Source of the DNA: CAZOIA01 sp964579675
GTDB lineage: Bacteria > Planctomycetota > Phycisphaerae > UBA1845 > PWPN01
Assembly (NCBI GenBank): GCA_964579675.1
Contig: CAZOIA010000188.1
Coordinates: 1-10,589, forward strand
DNA: 10,589 nucleotides
Direction of reading: 5' to 3'
In this document: positions 7,739 to 10,589 of the stretch, piece after piece
How positions within the stretch are numbered: position 1 is the first letter of the stretch
Layout of the letters: the number at the start of each line of letters is the position of its first letter
Made by a program: the position numbers and the translations under genes
Notes under the pieces: generated by a model
What the model saw: the letters and a program-made list of their open reading frames with translations, nothing else
What the model was told of the DNA's origin: nothing
The model's database searches: none

Positions 7739-8335
7739 TCACCAGATGTCGGCCAGTTCCCGGGCGAGTTTCCGCAGACGCGAGCTTACCCGCTGCTTGT
7801 TGCTGTAAACGACGTCCCGCGAGATGCCGAGGTGCTCGGCAACCTTCTGGGCGGGCCAGTTCTGCATCACATACAGCCTGAAAGCCTCGAATGTCTTATC
7901 ACGGACCTGCCGGCGGACCTCTCGAAGGCAATCCGCCATGATGCCGCGTTCCCATTCCTCCTCGAAGATGTCCGTCAACTCGCGATCGTCGGGGATGCGG
8001 TTCATGAACGCGGTGGAGCCTGTGCCGTCGGCCACCTGGACCTCTCGCCGGGCCAGTTGGCGGCGGGCTTCCCTGATCTTGTTGAACGCGACACCCTGGA
8101 GCCAGGACCGCAGTCGTCCCCGCTCGGGGTCGTACCTGCCGTCGCGGAGGCCCTCCACAAAGCTCAGCAGGGTGCTCTGGACGACATCGCGGGCATCCTG
8201 CTCCCGGAGTCCTGAGCGGCGGGCAAAGCCCAGCAACATGGGTTCGTAACGGGCACAGAATTGGCGCCACGCCTCCTGGTTTCCCTCGTGATGCAAGGCC
8301 TGGAGGAGTACGGTGCTGGCCACGGTCGTAAGCAT
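7739..8335 (-). CDS. ECF-type RNA polymerase sigma factor
   Basis: This 198-residue alternative sigma factor recruits RNA polymerase to a dedicated set of promoters. Sigma region 2 covers about residues 25-95 (core FCARYEPMLLGFARR, then DARDVVQSTLLSF and RLRSWLQGVAFNKIREARR). After an acidic linker (DDRELTDIFEEEWERG), sigma region 4 covers about 145-195, with helix-turn-helix core QKVAEHLGISRDVVYSNKQRV. The frame is open upstream to an ATG at 8386, but those 17 extra residues are Gly/Pro/Arg-rich with no ribosome site. I prefer the ATG at 8335, where MLTTVASTVLLQAL leads straight into region 2 as in relatives, with purine-rich GAGGGG and GAGAG upstream. It is the first gene of the likely operon, 25 bases before the kinase. 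Region 2.2 carries Ser-Thr where an acidic residue is usual, which may make it a phosphorylation target. The ECF subgroup is not assigned. Confidence 0.92.
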   Translation of the reverse strand: MLTTVASTVLLQALHHEGNQEAWRQFCARYEPMLLGFARRSGLREQDARDVVQSTLLSFVEGLRDGRYDPERGRLRSWLQGVAFNKIREARRQLARREVQVADGTGSTAFMNRIPDDRELTDIFEEEWERGIMADCLREVRRQVRDKTFEAFRLYVMQNWPAQKVAEHLGISRDVVYSNKQRVSSRLRKLARELADIW

Positions 8336-8396
8336 GGCTCTCGGGCCCCTCGGAGTTGGTGAGCCGCCATCCCGGGCGGCCCACATGAGGCATAAC

Positions 8397-8426
8397 AGGA
8401 TAGCACGCCGCCCGCCCGCCGGTCCA
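8397..8426 (-). promoter_or_regulatory. Possible sigma-70-like promoter of the sigma/kinase/enzyme operon
   Basis: On the minus strand TGGACC (4 of 6 to TTGACA) is followed after 18 bases by TATCCT (4 of 6 to TATAAT), with TG one base upstream of the -10 as in extended -10 promoters. Transcription would start near 8390, which leaves room for a leader before the ATG at 8335 but almost none before the ATG at 8386. The match is weak and GC-rich sequence gives such hits by chance. Confidence 0.22.
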
Positions 8427-8600
8427 CCCAGGTCCGGGGTCCATGAAGAAAACCTGCCGCCCGTGTGTCAGATCACCGCCCCGGGCGTCAATAACTCCTT
8501 CGTGGCCGGTGTGGCCCGACCGGCTGAGGATGAGGCCCCGGTCGGTGGCGGTGGGAAGGCTGATTCCCCCGCCTGTTGAATCGAGTCTGGGTTCCATAGT

Positions 8601-8605
8601 GGAGG
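8601..8605 (+). promoter_or_regulatory. Ribosome binding site deciding the start of the small membrane protein
   Basis: GGAGG lies 8 bases before the ATG at 8614. The frame is open further upstream to 8443, but that extension has no ribosome site and encodes Arg/Pro-rich sequence antisense to the sigma operon's upstream region. This site therefore selects 8614 as the start. Confidence 0.75.
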
Positions 8606-8613
8606 ATCAAATC

Positions 8614-9051
8614 ATGTCCAGCAAATCGACTCAATTAAGCAGTCTGATCCAAGACGCAGTAACCATGGTGCTGATTGTCGCCGGCACCGCTCTGTGGCTA
8701 TGGGGCGACCGGTCAGACGGTGAGGAATTCGAGCAGATGGTCTCTGCCAGTGTTGTTCCCGCTGTGGTCGAAGCGCACAACCAGGCTTCGTCGAAGACCG
8801 TCCGGGGCGTTTCGGATATGACGATTGAGGAGATCAGGGCGGCGTTTGCGAATGTGCAGGCCAGACACCATGCAATCGCCGAGGCCGAGCTCGATCGCAT
8901 CTGGGTCAGCGCCCTGGCGAAGCTGGGCGGGGTGTGCTGCTGGATCGTGGGCACGGTGGGATTTGTTCTTCGCTGGAGCCGCCGCCAAGGGCGGATTGCC
9001 CAACTGCCGGTACTCGGCGAGCGCGAGAAGAGGTCACTATCGGCGGCGTAG
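8614..9051 (+). CDS. Small two-helix membrane protein of unknown function
   Basis: This 145-residue protein belongs to no family I recognise. A first membrane helix lies at about residues 14-30 (AVTMVLIVAGTALWLWG) and a second at about 102-121 (KLGGVCCWIVGTVGFVLRW). About 70 residues between them are mostly helical and mildly acidic (DMTIEEIRAAFANVQARHHA and onward), and the C-terminal tail is basic (RWSRRQGR). With a short polar N-terminus and Arg-rich tail, both ends are probably cytoplasmic and the middle loop is outside. There is a Cys pair in the second helix (C108, C109). It is transcribed divergently from the sigma/kinase operon, so it could share regulation with it, but nothing in the sequence ties its function to that operon. 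The coding call rests on the ribosome site and the coherent membrane pattern. Confidence 0.75.
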   Translation: MSSKSTQLSSLIQDAVTMVLIVAGTALWLWGDRSDGEEFEQMVSASVVPAVVEAHNQASSKTVRGVSDMTIEEIRAAFANVQARHHAIAEAELDRIWVSALAKLGGVCCWIVGTVGFVLRWSRRQGRIAQLPVLGEREKRSLSAA

Positions 9052-9090
9052 TAGGAGAACCGAAAACGTGCTACGGATGAGCATGGCTGA

Positions 9091-9131
9091 AACGGTATGT
9101 TTGCCGTTGTATCCGAAGAAGGGAAACGGTA
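9091..9131 (+). repeat. Two direct copies of GAAACGGTA flanking a shared complement
   Basis: GAAACGGTA occurs at 9089-9097 and 9123-9131. The segment TGCCGTT at 9102-9108 can pair with AACGGTA of either copy (7 pairs, one G-U), giving two mutually exclusive hairpins. This arrangement is typical of switching leaders, but it is short enough to arise by chance. Confidence 0.4.
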
Positions 9132-9328
9132 CACTGAATCTCGCAGGGCTCCCGGCAGGACCGATGAAGGTGAAGGGATACGGATGGACGTCCCACGTCC
9201 TATAAGTAAGCCTCCACGAATCATGCTGGTGCGCGATCCGGCTCCGCTTCTGCTTGCTTGGTTTTCCCCCGGGCGGGCCCGAATGCCAGCCCGTGCGATT
9301 ACATCGTGTCGCCCGAAGGACTCACGAG

Positions 9329-9350
9329 GCCGGCTCGACACGCAGCCGGC
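9329..9350 (+). promoter_or_regulatory. Stem-loop upstream of the dockerin gene ribosome site
   Basis: GCCGGCT and AGCCGGC form a perfect 7-bp stem around an 8-base loop. It ends 13 bases before the GGAG ribosome site (9364-9367). It has no T-run, so it is not an intrinsic terminator; it could stabilise the mRNA 5' end or be a protein-binding operator. Confidence 0.4.
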
Positions 9351-9376
9351 AGATCGAGGGAAAGGAGATATGTCCC

Positions 9377-10589
9377 ATGAATCGCCTGTACTTTTCGTTC
9401 GTGCGTTTGTCGGTTTGCATCGTTGCCGCGGCGGCCGTGTCCGTCGGCTCACCGGCGCTCGGCGTCGGACTGCCTGAGTCCATCGACCTCGAGATCCGCC
9501 AGGGCAACGATGTTCTGTTATCGGTGGCGGGAATCAACACCACGGGTGCGATTAACGGTTCGACCGCCATTCCGCTCGGGCCCGCGGCCAACGGGACGGA
9601 GGTTTCGATCACGATCACGGTGGACAAGCCGCTGGTGCCGGATGAGCCGAACCGGCTGTTCGAGATGCGCATTAACGGTGAATCGGGTGGTTCGCCGGCC
9701 AGTCTGTTCGACCCGCTGCAAGACGGCCAGATCGAGATCCTCATTTCTAACATGGTGTTCAGCGGGGTCGACACCGATTGGCGCGTCGCGCCCTGGCATC
9801 CCGACGAATATGAGCCGATCAACCTGGGCTGGCTGCCTTTCTTCTACATGTTGACGCACAACCAGGGCTTCGTGGATCTGCCGGGGGCCGTCGAGTATGC
9901 CTCATGGGCCAGTGCCCAGGTGCCGAAGGACGCCTGGACGGTCAACGGCTACGGGTTCTCGGAGAGCCGCAGCGGCCTGGCGACGGGGATGGCGCTGACG
10001 GCGATTCCCGACGTCAGCGGCGCGGGGTCTTCGCACGCGGGGGCACCGGAAGTGATCGTCATCAGGTCCTGGAACCCACCGGCATACTGGCCCCCGGCGC
10101 CGCAGATGGACCCCGGCTTCGTGGATGAGATGAGCGTCTCAATCAACATGCGTGACGTGGTTGCAGATCCGGTAGTAGCGGGGGCGGTTTCGCGCAAGCC
10201 GCATTTTGGCAAGGGCGATCTGGACATCAAGTTGGCGGCCGGCCCGCAGGGATTCGCGGGCACGGAGTGCCGACGGGGCGGCCCGACGCAGGTGATCCTC
10301 ACGTTTAGCGAACCGGTCCAGGCCATCGACGGCACGCCGAATGATACGGAAGTCAGCCTCTCGATCGGCATCCTTCAGGGCGTATCGATTGCGGGCCCTG
10401 AAATGACCATCGACATGAGTGGGGTGCCGGACGCCTCGTGCATGAACATCATCGTGACGGGGATCGCCGACCTGGCGGGCAATCCGCAGGCTGGTAACCA
10501 GGAAGTCCATATCACGGTCCTGGCGGGCGACACCAGCGGCGACGGCAACACCGACTTGATCGACATGGCTCAGACCAAGAGCAAGAACG
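9377..10589 (+). CDS. Secreted Ig-like protein with C-terminal dockerin-type repeat (3' end outside window)
   Basis: The frame runs open for 404 codons to the right edge. AAAGGAGA ends 8 bases before the ATG at 9377. Residues 1-29 are a signal peptide (FVRLSVCIVAAAAVSVGS, likely cut near ALG). Residues 30-295 are Gly/Ala/Asp-rich and beta-like, with Trp-rich patches (WHPDEYEP, SWNPPAYWPP) and few cysteines; I do not recognise this part. Residues about 300-382 look like a bacterial Ig-like domain of the SbsA/Big type, with TQVILTFSEPV near its start and GIADLAGNPQAGNQEV near its end. From residue 384 comes GDTSGDGNTDLIDMAQTKSK, the first EF-hand-like loop of a dockerin repeat, with calcium-ligand positions D385, S387, D389, N391 and D396. 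The second repeat would lie beyond the window. Such tails are frequent on planctomycete surface and exported proteins, usually without classical cellulosomes. An extracellular or cell-surface role is inferred; the function is unknown. Confidence 0.88.
   Translation, partial: MNRLYFSFVRLSVCIVAAAAVSVGSPALGVGLPESIDLEIRQGNDVLLSVAGINTTGAINGSTAIPLGPAANGTEVSITITVDKPLVPDEPNRLFEMRINGESGGSPASLFDPLQDGQIEILISNMVFSGVDTDWRVAPWHPDEYEPINLGWLPFFYMLTHNQGFVDLPGAVEYASWASAQVPKDAWTVNGYGFSESRSGLATGMALTAIPDVSGAGSSHAGAPEVIVIRSWNPPAYWPPAPQMDPGFVDEMSVSINMRDVVADPVVAGAVSRKPHFGKGDLDIKLAAGPQGFAGTECRRGGPTQVILTFSEPVQAIDGTPNDTEVSLSIGILQGVSIAGPEMTIDMSGVPDASCMNIIVTGIADLAGNPQAGNQEVHITVLAGDTSGDGNTDLIDMAQTKSKN

Larger units (their letters stand above)
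9052..9376 (+). other. Non-coding stretch / likely leader of the dockerin protein gene
   Basis: I see no convincing gene in these 325 bases. A 42-codon frame at 9077-9205 lacks a ribosome site and recognisable content. The region holds several inverted repeats: competing AACGGTA/TGCCGTT stems (9091-9131), a perfect GGACGT-CCC-ACGTCC hairpin (9186-9200) with no T-run after it, and a 7-bp stem at 9329-9350. TATAAG at 9201-9206 resembles a -10 box but has no good -35 partner. It does not match any riboswitch consensus I know. Confidence 0.5.

Noticed and set aside
8336..8386. N-terminal extension of the sigma factor from the ATG at 8386.
   Set aside because: Low-complexity Gly/Pro/Arg residues without a ribosome site; the start at 8335 fits the family better, though the longer form cannot be excluded.
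9077..9205. A 42-codon plus-strand frame.
   Set aside because: No ribosome site before the first ATG, no recognisable features, and it overlaps the inverted-repeat cluster, so an untranslated leader is more likely.
9186..9206. Intrinsic terminator at the perfect GGACGT/ACGTCC hairpin.
   Set aside because: The stem is only 6 bp and is followed by TATAAGTAAG rather than a T-run.
8631..9452. A 273-codon minus-strand frame.
   Set aside because: It runs antisense through the small membrane protein and the leader, with Ser/Arg/Pro-rich sequence and no ribosome site or domain.
9322..9859. Minus-strand frames of 166 and 113 codons opposite the dockerin protein gene.
   Set aside because: They are shadows of a gene with signal peptide, ribosome site and recognisable Ig-like and dockerin features.

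Overview
The window looks like chromosomal DNA of a Planctomycetota-type bacterium, perhaps an uncultured one. The evidence is the combination of a moderately high GC content, an ECF sigma factor beside a giant membrane Ser/Thr kinase that carries WD40 and TPR repeats, a secreted alpha/alpha-toroid enzyme, and a secreted protein ending in a dockerin-like repeat. The phylum is inferred from gene content only; there is no rRNA or other phylogenetic marker here.

Minus strand, about 8335 down to 1: three genes lie head to tail with gaps of only 25 and 22 bases and are probably one operon. Reading downstream they are (i) an ECF sigma factor; (ii) an 1812-residue protein with an anti-sigma-like His/Cys finger, a protein kinase domain with all catalytic residues, one membrane span, 14 WD40 repeats and a TPR tail; and (iii) a secreted protein of at least 750 residues that runs off the left edge. 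The last gene is easily missed because its stop lies outside the window, and several long antisense frames cover it. Its layout, a beta-rich N-terminal region followed by a helical toroid, resembles exo-rhamnogalacturonan-lyase-like (PL26-like) proteins, but the substrate is unproven.

Plus strand, 8614 to 10589: after a divergent intergenic region come a 145-residue protein with two membrane helices and no recognised family, a 325-base non-coding stretch with several inverted repeats, and a secreted Ig-like protein that begins a dockerin-type calcium loop just before the right edge.

Working model (inference): the WD40/TPR part of the kinase senses something outside the cytoplasm. The kinase or its finger domain then controls the sigma factor encoded beside it, and the regulon includes the secreted polysaccharide-active enzyme in the same operon. 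Two sequence details fit or decorate this model. The sigma factor has Ser-Thr where an acidic residue is usual in region 2.2. The kinase domain carries an in-frame insertion that looks like a G/C-rich palindromic dispersed repeat. No tRNA, rRNA, CRISPR array, transposase or integrase was seen.
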